A stretch of 7,769 bases of DNA from Candidatus Rifleibacteriota bacterium (GTDB lineage Bacteria > Vulcanimicrobiota > Xenobia > Xenobiales > Xenobiaceae), in assembly GCA_900772775.1 (NCBI GenBank), contig CAAGRW010000139.1, positions 1-7,769 on the forward strand, written 5' to 3'. Both the position numbers and the translations under genes were made by a program. Positions within the stretch are counted from its first letter, which is position 1. Every line of letters starts with the position of its first letter. Positions 1-7,769 of the stretch are shown in pieces. Below the pieces are notes generated by a model. It made no database searches. It was not told the origin of the DNA and worked only from the letters and a program-made list of their open reading frames with translations.

Positions 1-156
1 AACAATATCAGTCCAAACTCCAGTTTTTACTATCGGATTATCGATAGGGCCGGAGAGAACCGGAGCGGTAAAAAAAGACCAACTCAAACACACAGCTCCC
101 AGCACCCCCAAACAGCGGTGAGCCAATTTCTGAGAAAAAAACAAGCCATCATTCAT
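1..156 (-). CDS. N-terminal part of an exported protein of unknown function (3' end outside window)
   Basis: A minus-strand frame begins with ATG at 156-154 and stays open for 52 codons to the left edge, so only the N-terminus is present. The start is supported by a GGAGG at 166-170 with nine bases of spacing. The peptide looks like a signal sequence: a short n-region with K10 and R14, a hydrophobic stretch at about residues 15-36, then a polar segment (GPIDNPIVKTGVWTDIV). A cleavage site after the alanine or glycine near residues 31-36 is possible, but I see no proper lipobox around C23. The start is one base beyond the stop of the upstream transporter gene, so it is most likely the third gene of the kinase-transporter operon and translationally coupled to it. 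The mature protein is not visible and I do not recognise the family. Another ATG at 152-150 in a different frame reaches a stop after 22 codons and was discarded. Confidence 0.6.
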   Translation of the reverse strand, partial: MNDGLFFSQKLAHRCLGVLGAVCLSWSFFTAPVLSGPIDNPIVKTGVWTDIV

Positions 157-157
157 T

Positions 158-1648
158 CTAATGTGCCTCCTTTTCTCCACGCAGCAACCAATTGCGCCCT
201 AAAAGCAAAGCCAGAGGAGAAATCATAGCTACCAAAGCATAGATAAACCACATCTGCCCGGAATGTTGGACGCCTTGAACAGGCACAAAAATATCTAACA
301 CGGTACCGGAATAGAGACCGGTAGTAAATTTAGCCAAGAACCAAGGTATGCCGGCTAAACCCATATAAGCGCCAACTTTGCCCGCAGGAGCTAAAGCAGC
401 CACATATTCCAAAAAGCGTGAAGACCAGAGAGCTTCACCCAAAGAGAAAATAATGACATAGAGCACTAAACGAGTTAAATCGGGGCCAGGTACCAGCAAG
501 AAAGTAGTAGCAGCACTGACAAAAGTGCCGATAAGCATCATATCGATAACTTTTACTTTATGAGTTAAGGCCGCAAACAAAGGTACAAATACGCAAATAA
601 CCAGAGGATTCAAACCGGTCAGCCATTCAAACTTATCGGCCACTTCAGCTGGATAGCAGCGGAAAACATAATCGGGAATAGTCAGCCACTGGTGAGCGAA
701 CAGAGTACGCACGGGCAAAAGCATGAAAATAAAGAAGAGGAAGCGCTTGTCAGCTAAGGGGCCCAAATGTTTGACCAAACGATCCCACCAAGAAGCTGAC
801 TCATCTTCCGTTTCCTGAACGACCTCTTCGGCAGCAGCTTCTTTTTCGGTCTGAGGAGCGACATAGCGATCATGCTCATCAACTTTTTTAGTTAAAAAGC
901 ATAAGACGCCCAAGAACATAACCAGAGTAATAATAGCGCAAGCCCAGTAGACGCCTTCAATGCCCAAACCTAAGCCTTTGACATCGAAAGTACCCAATTG
1001 AATAAAAGAAGAATCGGTTCTTAAATAGGGACTGATAAAATTGGAAGCCACAATGCCTAAATTCATAATGGCATAGAGCAAACTGAAGCTTATGGCAGCT
1101 GTACGCGGATCGGTATATTCTTTGACGCCGCTATACATGGATGGCTCTAAAACACCATAGCCTAAAGCCATAATGACCAAAGCCGCCACAGCGGAGAAAG
1201 AGGCCATACCGCCAATTCCCAAATGAGGACAAAAAGCTAACAGAGCACGACCGATTAAAATTACGCCCAACGAAGCTAGCAAAGCGCGGCGTACTCCCAA
1301 TTTATCGGCAACCCAACCTCCTCCAGCTACAGCCAAAGTGACCAAACCGGTAAAGAGAGACACCGCTAAGCCGGCTCGGGCCGTTCCCATAGCCAAATCT
1401 GAGCCTAAATATCTGGTCAGTAAAGTTAAGACGCCAAAATAAGCTATGCCATCTCCGAAGCTAACTAAATTGACAATCCAAAAAGCGCGGGAAGCCATAA
1501 AAAGCAATTTTATCGACTCCCACAAACTTATATTATCGCTCTTGGACGATTCTTTGGGGCTCGTTTCTGTCTGATTCTGGGCAACAGATTCGGCAGAAGT
1601 AGCCTCAATCTCGGCTTTTTCCTCTTCTAAAGTAACTTCATCTTCCAT
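158..1648 (-). CDS. POT/PTR-like major facilitator superfamily transporter
   Basis: A 496-residue integral membrane protein, about the usual length for proton-coupled oligopeptide (POT/PTR) carriers of the major facilitator superfamily. After an acidic soluble N-terminus (residues 1-42) come hydrophobic helices. The MFS loop 2-3 motif is seen as GGWVADKLGVRR (110-121). A degenerate PTR signature lies around LLYAIMNLGIVAS (190-202), and the LNP-containing helix of POT proteins at about 347-361. A hydrophilic, Glu-rich loop at about 255-300 separates two helical halves. The ExxER-type motif of helix 1 in canonical peptide carriers is replaced by FGDGIAYFG (64-72), so peptide transport and proton coupling by the usual route are not assured and the substrate is unknown. 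The start ATG has AGGA about 12 bases upstream, a rather long spacing. It lies 57 bases downstream of the kinase stop on the same strand, probably in one operon, and abuts the exported-protein gene on its other side. Confidence 0.92.
   Translation of the reverse strand: MEDEVTLEEEKAEIEATSAESVAQNQTETSPKESSKSDNISLWESIKLLFMASRAFWIVNLVSFGDGIAYFGVLTLLTRYLGSDLAMGTARAGLAVSLFTGLVTLAVAGGGWVADKLGVRRALLASLGVILIGRALLAFCPHLGIGGMASFSAVAALVIMALGYGVLEPSMYSGVKEYTDPRTAAISFSLLYAIMNLGIVASNFISPYLRTDSSFIQLGTFDVKGLGLGIEGVYWACAIITLVMFLGVLCFLTKKVDEHDRYVAPQTEKEAAAEEVVQETEDESASWWDRLVKHLGPLADKRFLFFIFMLLPVRTLFAHQWLTIPDYVFRCYPAEVADKFEWLTGLNPLVICVFVPLFAALTHKVKVIDMMLIGTFVSAATTFLLVPGPDLTRLVLYVIIFSLGEALWSSRFLEYVAALAPAGKVGAYMGLAGIPWFLAKFTTGLYSGTVLDIFVPVQGVQHSGQMWFIYALVAMISPLALLLGRNWLLRGEKEAH
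166..170 (-). promoter_or_regulatory. Ribosome binding site (GGAGG) of the left-edge gene, inside the transporter's last codons
   Basis: On the minus strand GGAGG falls in the final coding bases of the transporter gene, nine bases before the ATG at 156-154. This placement, with the stop TAG at 160-158 and the next start one base later, decides the start of the left-edge gene and suggests that ribosomes finishing the transporter re-initiate on it. Confidence 0.6.
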
Positions 1649-1705
1649 ATTGTGTGTCTATCCTAAAAAAATCATTGTAGCGGATAATTTCCCAAAAGCC
1701 TCCGC

Positions 1706-3016
1706 TTATTCGGCGTGTCCTTCTTTAATTACACTGTAATCTGGCAAACTCAAATCCAATTTTTCCAAAGCTTCAGCCATTTCCAGGGCATTTTGAAAAC
1801 GCTGCTCCGGCTTACGAGAAGTAGCTTTCAACACGATCTTGTCAAGTTGGGGATCGACTTGAGGACGTACTTTGCGCAAAGACATAGGACTGCCCATAAC
1901 GATCTCTTTTATGACATTCATAATGCCATCTTCTCTAAAAGGTACACGGCCCACCAATGCCTCATAAATTATGAGCCCCAAAGCATAAATATCGGTGCGA
2001 GCAGAAACTTCTCCCATAGTAAGATCGAATTGTTCGGGAGCCATATAGACAGGAGTACCTAAAGTGCTGCCCGGCATAGTAAGCATGACTGGAGCGTCAA
2101 TCAATTTGGAAATACCAAAATCTAAAAGGCGCACTCTACCCTTTTGATCGATAAAAATATTGCTGGGTTTTAAATCGCGGTGCACAATACCAGCTTGGTG
2201 AATTTTATACAAAGCCTTAGCTACAGTAATAGCAATACGCACCACCTCGGCCGGACTGAGCAATCTTTCTTGCAACAGTTGTTCTAAATCTTTCCCTTGG
2301 ATTAGATCCATCACTATATAATTTACCGGCTGGCTGCCAATATCAAAAATATGTACGGTCTCGGGAATATTCAAACGGGCCATTATTTCTGCTTCACGCA
2401 AAAAACGCTCTACATGATGTTTAGCTAAATTAGCGTCGTCAGGCAAAACTTTGACGGCCACTTCTCTATCTAGATCGGTGTCGACAGCTCGATAAACAAC
2501 GCCCATACCGCCTATGCCCAAAATAGCTTCCAGTTTATAACGCCCTAAAGTATCACCTACTCCCACTACTTCCACTTTAGATCGCGCAGAGCGAACTTTG
2601 GGAATGGGAATATCTTTCATATAAGAGCGCAAAGCCACTCCGATTCTAGCCACTAGGACTTCAGGATCGGTATTTATATCGATAACATCAGAAGCTCCAG
2701 CAGCGAATAACTTGACACTGGGATCTTCTCCATCTTCACCATCTTTATTAGAAACAATGGCTATAATTGTGCATTCTTGCAAAGCGAAATTTTGACGCAA
2801 CTGCGCTATAAAGTCGACCGTACGATTCCAATCGGCCACCGCACAATCGATAATTATTACATCCGGATGCAAGTTTTGCCCCAATCCTTCGTCAGTAAGA
2901 ACAGCCCTTCCACCGGAATTGTAGCCAGCCTTTTCCAGTGCACCTAAAAATGCCAGATTGTAAGTAGTGCCTTTTCCGTAATAAATTACAGATACACCCC
3001 GATTAGAACCGCTCAT
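1706..3016 (-). CDS. Soluble Hanks-type Ser/Thr protein kinase with N-terminal receiver-like (pseudo-receiver) domain
   Basis: A 436-residue two-domain protein. Residues ~8-133 look like a CheY-type receiver fold: beta strands VSVIYY (8-13), DVIIID (52-57), TIIAIVS (83-89), then GASDVIDIN (107-115). D57 sits at the phospho-acceptor position. The acidic pair expected after strand 1 is absent (YGKG instead) and the conserved lysine after strand 5 is missing (INTD), so phosphorylation by the normal chemistry is doubtful. Residues ~160-420 are a complete PknB-like kinase domain: glycine loop GIGGMG (167-172), AVKV lysine K189, E208 as likely helix-C glutamate, HRDLKPSN (279-286), DFG (299-301), APE (326-328) and conserved D342 and R406. 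All catalytic residues are present, so it should be active. There is no membrane segment and no PASTA or other sensor domain, so it is cytosolic. The ATG is supported by CAGGAG five bases upstream. It heads the leftward operon and is divergent from tRNA-tilS. I saw no convincing promoter for it. Confidence 0.95.
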   Translation of the reverse strand: MSGSNRGVSVIYYGKGTTYNLAFLGALEKAGYNSGGRAVLTDEGLGQNLHPDVIIIDCAVADWNRTVDFIAQLRQNFALQECTIIAIVSNKDGEDGEDPSVKLFAAGASDVIDINTDPEVLVARIGVALRSYMKDIPIPKVRSARSKVEVVGVGDTLGRYKLEAILGIGGMGVVYRAVDTDLDREVAVKVLPDDANLAKHHVERFLREAEIMARLNIPETVHIFDIGSQPVNYIVMDLIQGKDLEQLLQERLLSPAEVVRIAITVAKALYKIHQAGIVHRDLKPSNIFIDQKGRVRLLDFGISKLIDAPVMLTMPGSTLGTPVYMAPEQFDLTMGEVSARTDIYALGLIIYEALVGRVPFREDGIMNVIKEIVMGSPMSLRKVRPQVDPQLDKIVLKATSRKPEQRFQNALEMAEALEKLDLSLPDYSVIKEGHAE

Positions 3017-3148
3017 AGAGACTCCTGAAAAAGTTATTTCACCGAACTTAATCCAGCCTATTTCAAGTCTGATCTGCTTTTCCTTGTTTCTCTTATGGCA
3101 AGGTCACAAGATTATTTTGTATTTTTTGCATTTTTTTGGAATATACTC

Positions 3149-3177
3149 TTGACAACGGTACGCCTAATCGTTATTAT
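3149..3177 (+). promoter_or_regulatory. Sigma-70-type promoter of the tRNA gene
   Basis: A perfect -35 TTGACA (3149-3154) is followed after 17 bases by TATTAT (3172-3177) as -10. An A/T-rich stretch directly upstream (about 3112-3145) could act as an UP element. The expected start point, around G3184, is only about four bases before the mature tRNA. The stretch between the -10 box and the start is C/G-rich (CTCCCGTCC), as in growth-rate-controlled stable RNA promoters. An alternative -10, TATACT at 3175-3180, would give a 20-base spacer and is less likely. Confidence 0.75.
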
Positions 3178-3187
3178 ACTCCCGTCC

Positions 3188-3262
<75 letters not shown>

Positions 3263-3267
3263 ATAAG

Positions 3268-3292
3268 GCCCAGAATTATCTGGGCTTTTTTT
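3268..3292 (+). terminator. Intrinsic terminator between the tRNA and tilS
   Basis: A six-base-pair stem GCCCAG (3268-3273) / CTGGGC (3280-3285) with loop AATTAT is followed at once by seven T (3286-3292). It starts five bases after the tRNA CCA end and finishes 11 bases before the tilS ATG. It should end most tRNA transcripts, so tilS transcription must come from read-through or from a promoter I cannot see. Confidence 0.85.
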
Positions 3293-3303
3293 GTATTCCC
3301 GAC

Positions 3304-4875
3304 ATGTCTTCTCTCGCTACCCGCTTAGAAAATTTTTTGCAATTATCCCAATTGCTTCCCAAGGGCAGCCGCTGTTTAGCCGCCATTTCCGGTGGAAGCG
3401 ATTCTACTGCTCTGCTTTGCCTTTTGCACGAATTGCAACCAGCTCTGGATCTAACTATTTATGCCGCTCATTTAGATCATCAGCTACGTCCTGAATCCGG
3501 AGAAGATAGAAAGCATACTGAAAATCTGTGCCGCAGCTTGGGCATAGTTTGTTTAGCTAAAAAAGCGCCGATAGCCCAGATTGCCGCTACTAAAGGTCTT
3601 TCTTTGGAAGAAGCTGGCCGCTGCGAACGTTACGCTTTCTTTGCGCAAATACAAAAAGAATACAATTTGCCATTTTTATTGACCGCCCACACGGCCGACG
3701 ATCTGGCCGAAACTGTGCTTATGCGCCTAATAAATGGCACCGGAGTAGCCGGACTGGGAGCCATAAGAACTCAAAGTTTTCGCGGCGATTATACTTTGTT
3801 GCGTCCTTTGCTCATGTTTACTAAGGAAGAGTTGTGTCAATATTTGCTCCAAAGAGGCCAAACTTGGCGCGAAGATTCCACCAACCATATTGCCGACGCT
3901 CCACGTACCAAAGTGCGTTTGGAGTTGCTGCCTCTATTAAAAAAATGGAATGGTCGCATAGTTTCTTCTTTGGGACGCTTAGCTCAAAGCGCTCAAGAAG
4001 ACGAAGATTATTTTCGTCAGCAAGTTGAAAAGCTCTGGGCCGAAGGCGCTGTCTACGCTTCAGCAACTCCCCCACCTCCTCTAGCAGAATACAGAGCTTT
4101 TATTCAAGTTCCGCAAAACAATCTTGTCGGTTTTAGGCGCACTTGGCTGGCCTCTTTGCCAGTAGCTTTGCGCAAACGCCTTTGGCGCTTAGCTCAAGAC
4201 AAGGTGCTAAGCAATATGTCCAATAGGCCTGATAAAGTTTGGCCTTTGGAAAGTTGCCACTACGCTGCTTTGGAATCTTTTATGACGGCAGCCAACGGCA
4301 AGCTCATGCCTCTAGTGAACAATTTGCAAGTACGCTGGCAACAGGATATTCTTTGGTTGGAGCCTAGCAATTACTCTGAAAAATCGCCCAATACAGAGCT
4401 TGCCTCTCAAACATTAGAACTTTCCCAAGCCCAGATAGATCTTTTGCATAAATTTGTGCAAGCCAACTCGAAACTTGAAATAGTCAATACTGAACTTTCC
4501 CCGTCTTTGGAGTTATTGTTTCCCCTGCGCCGTATGAAACTGACCTTCAGAGCCGAACCAGTTAGCCAACGGCCCGAGCCTCGAAAAATTTGGCTTGATC
4601 CCAACCGTCTTTTGACCGAACTTGAAGATAATCGCTCTCTATCGGTGCGCTCTCGCTTGCCAGGCGATCGTTTTTTTCCGGCCGGAGGCCAAGGAAATCA
4701 AAAATTGAAGAAATATTTGCTCAGTAGTCAAATACCTCAACAAGAGCGGGATTTACTTCCGCTGCTCTGTTGCGGCAAGCACCTCATATGGGTCGTTGGC
4801 CTGAGAGCCGATCAAAATTTTTTGGCCAAGCCAGGCCAAACACAAGTTATCAGTATACAAGCATCACCAATATAA
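3304..4875 (+). CDS. tilS: tRNA(Ile)-lysidine synthetase TilS
   Basis: TilS uses ATP and lysine to turn C34 of the CAU anticodon of tRNA-Ile2 into lysidine, switching it from reading AUG to AUA and from Met to Ile charging. The 523-residue protein has the N-type PP-loop SGGSDS (29-34), HLDHQLR (56-62), the EEAGRCERY helix (102-110), TAHTADDLAETVLMRL (127-142), LLRPLL (165-170) and WREDSTN (188-194). Its C-terminal TilS domain (about 450-520) begins with RSRLPGDRFFP and contains KLKKYLL. The length fits the full-length multi-domain form. I chose ATG 3304 because it places the PP-loop at the usual distance from the N-terminus. The open frame extends back to 3136, but that part lies over the tRNA and its terminator. 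There is no Shine-Dalgarno sequence before this ATG, unlike hpt and ftsH. hpt follows 15 bases after the stop, so the two are very likely cotranscribed. Confidence 0.97.
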   Translation: MSSLATRLENFLQLSQLLPKGSRCLAAISGGSDSTALLCLLHELQPALDLTIYAAHLDHQLRPESGEDRKHTENLCRSLGIVCLAKKAPIAQIAATKGLSLEEAGRCERYAFFAQIQKEYNLPFLLTAHTADDLAETVLMRLINGTGVAGLGAIRTQSFRGDYTLLRPLLMFTKEELCQYLLQRGQTWREDSTNHIADAPRTKVRLELLPLLKKWNGRIVSSLGRLAQSAQEDEDYFRQQVEKLWAEGAVYASATPPPPLAEYRAFIQVPQNNLVGFRRTWLASLPVALRKRLWRLAQDKVLSNMSNRPDKVWPLESCHYAALESFMTAANGKLMPLVNNLQVRWQQDILWLEPSNYSEKSPNTELASQTLELSQAQIDLLHKFVQANSKLEIVNTELSPSLELLFPLRRMKLTFRAEPVSQRPEPRKIWLDPNRLLTELEDNRSLSVRSRLPGDRFFPAGGQGNQKLKKYLLSSQIPQQERDLLPLLCCGKHLIWVVGLRADQNFLAKPGQTQVISIQASPI

Positions 4876-4890
4876 GAAAGGGTATCAGCA

Positions 4891-5445
4891 ATGTCGCATT
4901 CTCCAGAAACAGTCGACCAAGTTCAACTAGGTCAAGTTATTTTTTCCGAAACTCAAATACAAAACAGAGTCAAAGAATTAGCCGCTCAAATTAGCCGCGA
5001 CTACGAAGGACAGTCGGTGCATTTGTTAGCCGTCTTGCGCGGAGCTGTGCCTTTTTTAGCAGATCTCTCGCGATATTTAACTTTAGACGTAACTTTTGAC
5101 TTTTTGTGTGTAACTCGTGACAAAGAAACTAATCATGTTCGTCTTCTGAAAGACTTAGACAGCTTAGTCGAAGGGCGCAAGATCCTTATCGTCGAGGATA
5201 TCATCAACGAGGGAGAAACTCTCAGCTATTTGGTAAAAACTTTATCTTTGCGCGATCCGGAAAGTATAAAGATTGTCACTATGTTTGATCGTCCCCACAG
5301 ACACCAAACAGATATAGAAGCCGACTATGTCGGTTTTTCTTTGGACGACCAATTCGTGGTTGGATACGGTTTAGATTATAAGCAACTGTATCGCAACTTG
5401 CCTTATTTGTCTGAACTAACTATTAGCGATACAGACAAAAAATAG
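4891..5445 (+). CDS. hpt: Hypoxanthine phosphoribosyltransferase family protein with altered active site
   Basis: A 184-residue type I phosphoribosyltransferase of the HPRT family, which joins hypoxanthine or guanine to PRPP in purine salvage in the cytoplasm. Recognisable parts are VLRGAVPF (48-55, PPi-binding loop), LLKDLD (85-90), the PRPP motif ILIVEDII (98-105) and FVVGYGLDYKQLYRNLPY (155-172), which keeps the base-stacking F155, metal-site D162 and R168. Three sites depart from the family norm. The mobile loop after FDF lacks the Ser-Tyr-Gly motif and is about four residues short (CVTRDKETNH, 73-82). The expected IIDSG or IIDTG is IINEG, so the catalytic-base Asp is N106. The purine-contacting Lys in LDKP is R134 (FDRP). 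It may be an inactive or retuned enzyme. AAAGGG at 4877-4882 is a good ribosome binding site. It is tightly linked to tilS, and ftsH follows after 157 bases. Confidence 0.9.
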   Translation: MSHSPETVDQVQLGQVIFSETQIQNRVKELAAQISRDYEGQSVHLLAVLRGAVPFLADLSRYLTLDVTFDFLCVTRDKETNHVRLLKDLDSLVEGRKILIVEDIINEGETLSYLVKTLSLRDPESIKIVTMFDRPHRHQTDIEADYVGFSLDDQFVVGYGLDYKQLYRNLPYLSELTISDTDKK

Positions 5446-5478
5446 CTATTTTTAGCTGCGCCCTTATCTCTGTTCTTC

Positions 5479-5508
5479 TTGCCAGAGGTACTGCTTTTAG
5501 GTTAGTAT
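5479..5508 (+). promoter_or_regulatory. Candidate promoter of ftsH
   Basis: TTGCCA (5479-5484) and TAGTAT (5503-5508) are separated by 18 bases, each close to the sigma-70 consensus. This would start transcription near 5515 and give ftsH its own leader of nearly 90 bases, independent of read-through from hpt. The 157-base gap is much longer than the tilS-hpt spacing, which agrees with a separate promoter. Confidence 0.4.
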
Positions 5509-5513
5509 ACCAA

Positions 5514-5577
5514 GGCGTGTGAGCATAAGCAGTTGCACGTCCAGTTATTGAGGCTGAACTTTCCGGTGGACTCAGCC
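5514..5577 (+). promoter_or_regulatory. Foldable 5' leader of ftsH with two stem-loops
   Basis: GGCGTGT (5514-5520) can pair with GCACGTC (5535-5541), seven pairs including two G-U. GGCTGA (5552-5557) pairs with TCAGCC (5572-5577) and has a small inner TCC/GGA helix. The second hairpin ends about 11 bases before the ribosome binding site, without a T-run, so it is not a terminator. It matches no riboswitch class that I recognise. Chance pairing is possible at this length. Confidence 0.25.
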
Positions 5578-5588
5578 CTGACAATTCT

Positions 5589-5594
5589 AAAGGA
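5589..5594 (+). promoter_or_regulatory. Ribosome binding site that fixes the TTG start of ftsH
   Basis: AAAGGA lies eight bases before the TTG at 5603-5605. An in-frame TAA at 5588-5590 blocks any start further upstream. The next in-frame ATG (5675) would remove the first transmembrane helix, so TTG is the start. Confidence 0.75.
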
Positions 5595-5602
5595 TACACA
5601 TT

Positions 5603-7591
<1,989 letters not shown>

Positions 7592-7623
7592 GACAGGCAA
7601 CTATCGGTTATTCATCTGAAAAG

Positions 7624-7674
7624 ACAGTTTTTTGGGTTCAGAATATTTTTATTCTGAGCCCAAAACTGTATTTT
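7624..7674 (+). terminator. Long hairpin downstream of ftsH, probable terminator
   Basis: The left arm 7624-7644 (ACAGTTTT, TT bulge, GGGTTCAGAAT) pairs with the right arm 7651-7669 across a six-base loop. That is about 19 pairs with a two-T bulge and one G-U. It begins 32 bases after the ftsH stop. Only four T (7671-7674) follow it, so the U-tract is weak. Its position still makes termination the best reading, and the length of the stem would also protect the 3' end. Confidence 0.6.
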
Positions 7675-7681
7675 ACCGCAA

Positions 7682-7724
7682 GTGCCGTAAAGCCCCTGCC
7701 TTCAGGTATGGGGATATGAGGCAC
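7682..7724. mobile_element. Possible IS200/IS605-type end hairpin (remnant or element boundary)
   Basis: Outer stem GTGCC (7682-7686) / GGCAC (7720-7724) encloses an inner imperfect hairpin, CCCCTGCC (7693-7700) with loop TTCA and GGTA, an unpaired T, then GGGG (7710-7713). Subterminal imperfect palindromes with a GCCCCTGCC...GG.ATGGGG core are typical of IS200/IS605-family ends near tnpB, and this resemblance is from memory. No tnpA or tnpB is visible. An element could lie to the right of the window, or this may be a solitary end. Orientation cannot be decided. Confidence 0.35.
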
Positions 7725-7760
7725 GTCCACCGAATTTGCGCAAGCAATTGAAAGTGGACG
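7724..7760. repeat. Second stem-loop with GCAA tetraloop next to the IS-like hairpin
   Basis: CGTCCAC (7724-7730) pairs perfectly with GTGGACG (7754-7760). Inside, AATTTGC (7733-7739) pairs with GCAATT (7744-7749) with one bulged T, closed by the GNRA-type loop GCAA (7740-7743). The structure shares base 7724 with the preceding hairpin. Two consecutive strong stem-loops suggest a structured RNA or a transposon end. The sequence runs off the window 9 bases later. Confidence 0.4.
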
Positions 7761-7769
7761 GTTGTTGCG

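Noticed and set aside
31..48. Small inverted repeat CTATCG/CGATAG near the left edge
   Set aside because: Six pairs inside an apparent coding region, so likely chance.
1680..1705. GCGGA/TCCGC hairpin followed by a T-run (minus strand) between kinase and transporter as a terminator
   Set aside because: Only five pairs, a 16-base loop, and the T-run begins several bases after the stem. The gap is short and a shared operon is more likely.
1715..2062. Plus-strand open frame antisense to the kinase gene
   Set aside because: It lies opposite the conserved kinase domain, has no ribosome binding site and encodes no recognisable protein.
3017..3148. Promoter of the kinase operon on the minus strand
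   Set aside because: TTGAAA, TTGCCA and TTGTGA are present but none has an acceptable -10 at 16-18 bases, so no site is called.
5444..5457. AGCTA-TTTT-TAGCT hairpin after hpt as a terminator
   Set aside because: Five A/T-rich pairs overlapping the stop codon and no T-run after it.
7638..7769. Minus-strand open frame of 43 codons entering from the right edge
   Set aside because: It lies over the IS-like hairpins and the ftsH terminator, has no visible start in the window and no recognisable domain.

Overview
This window is a bacterial chromosomal segment of moderately AT-rich composition (roughly mid-40s % GC by eye). It has two divergent gene groups around a short shared intergenic region (3017-3187). 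The organism cannot be named from the sequence. Four of the five starts I could check (the 1-156 gene, the kinase, hpt and ftsH) have clear purine-rich ribosome binding sites, and tilS has none. The order tRNA(CAU)-tilS-hpt-ftsH with a Ser/Thr kinase alongside recalls the Bacillus subtilis yabT-tilS-hprT-ftsH locus, but the proteins are not close to Bacillus. An uncultured lineage, for example of the non-photosynthetic cyanobacterial relatives, is a guess only.

Leftward group (minus strand, read from 3016 down to 1): a soluble Hanks-type Ser/Thr kinase with an N-terminal receiver-like domain, then a POT/PTR-like major facilitator transporter 57 bases further on, then the start of an exported protein that runs off the left edge. 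That last start lies one base past the transporter stop, and its ribosome binding site is inside the transporter's final codons, so the two are probably translationally coupled.

Rightward group (plus strand): a strong sigma-70-type promoter, an elongator-type tRNA with anticodon CAU, a clear intrinsic terminator, then tilS (tRNA-Ile lysidine synthetase), hpt (hypoxanthine phosphoribosyltransferase family), a 157-base gap with a candidate promoter and a foldable leader, and ftsH (membrane AAA+ zinc protease) starting at TTG. ftsH is followed by a long hairpin that is probably its terminator. The last ~90 bases hold two adjacent stem-loops, the first resembling an end of an IS200/IS605-type element.

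The genes link tRNA maturation (TilS modifies the CAU anticodon of tRNA-Ile2), purine salvage and membrane proteolysis. In B. subtilis TilS and HprT have been reported to form a complex that activates ftsH. The HPRT here lacks several residues normally needed for catalysis, which makes a non-enzymatic role at this locus worth testing. No CRISPR array, complete transposase or defence system is visible.
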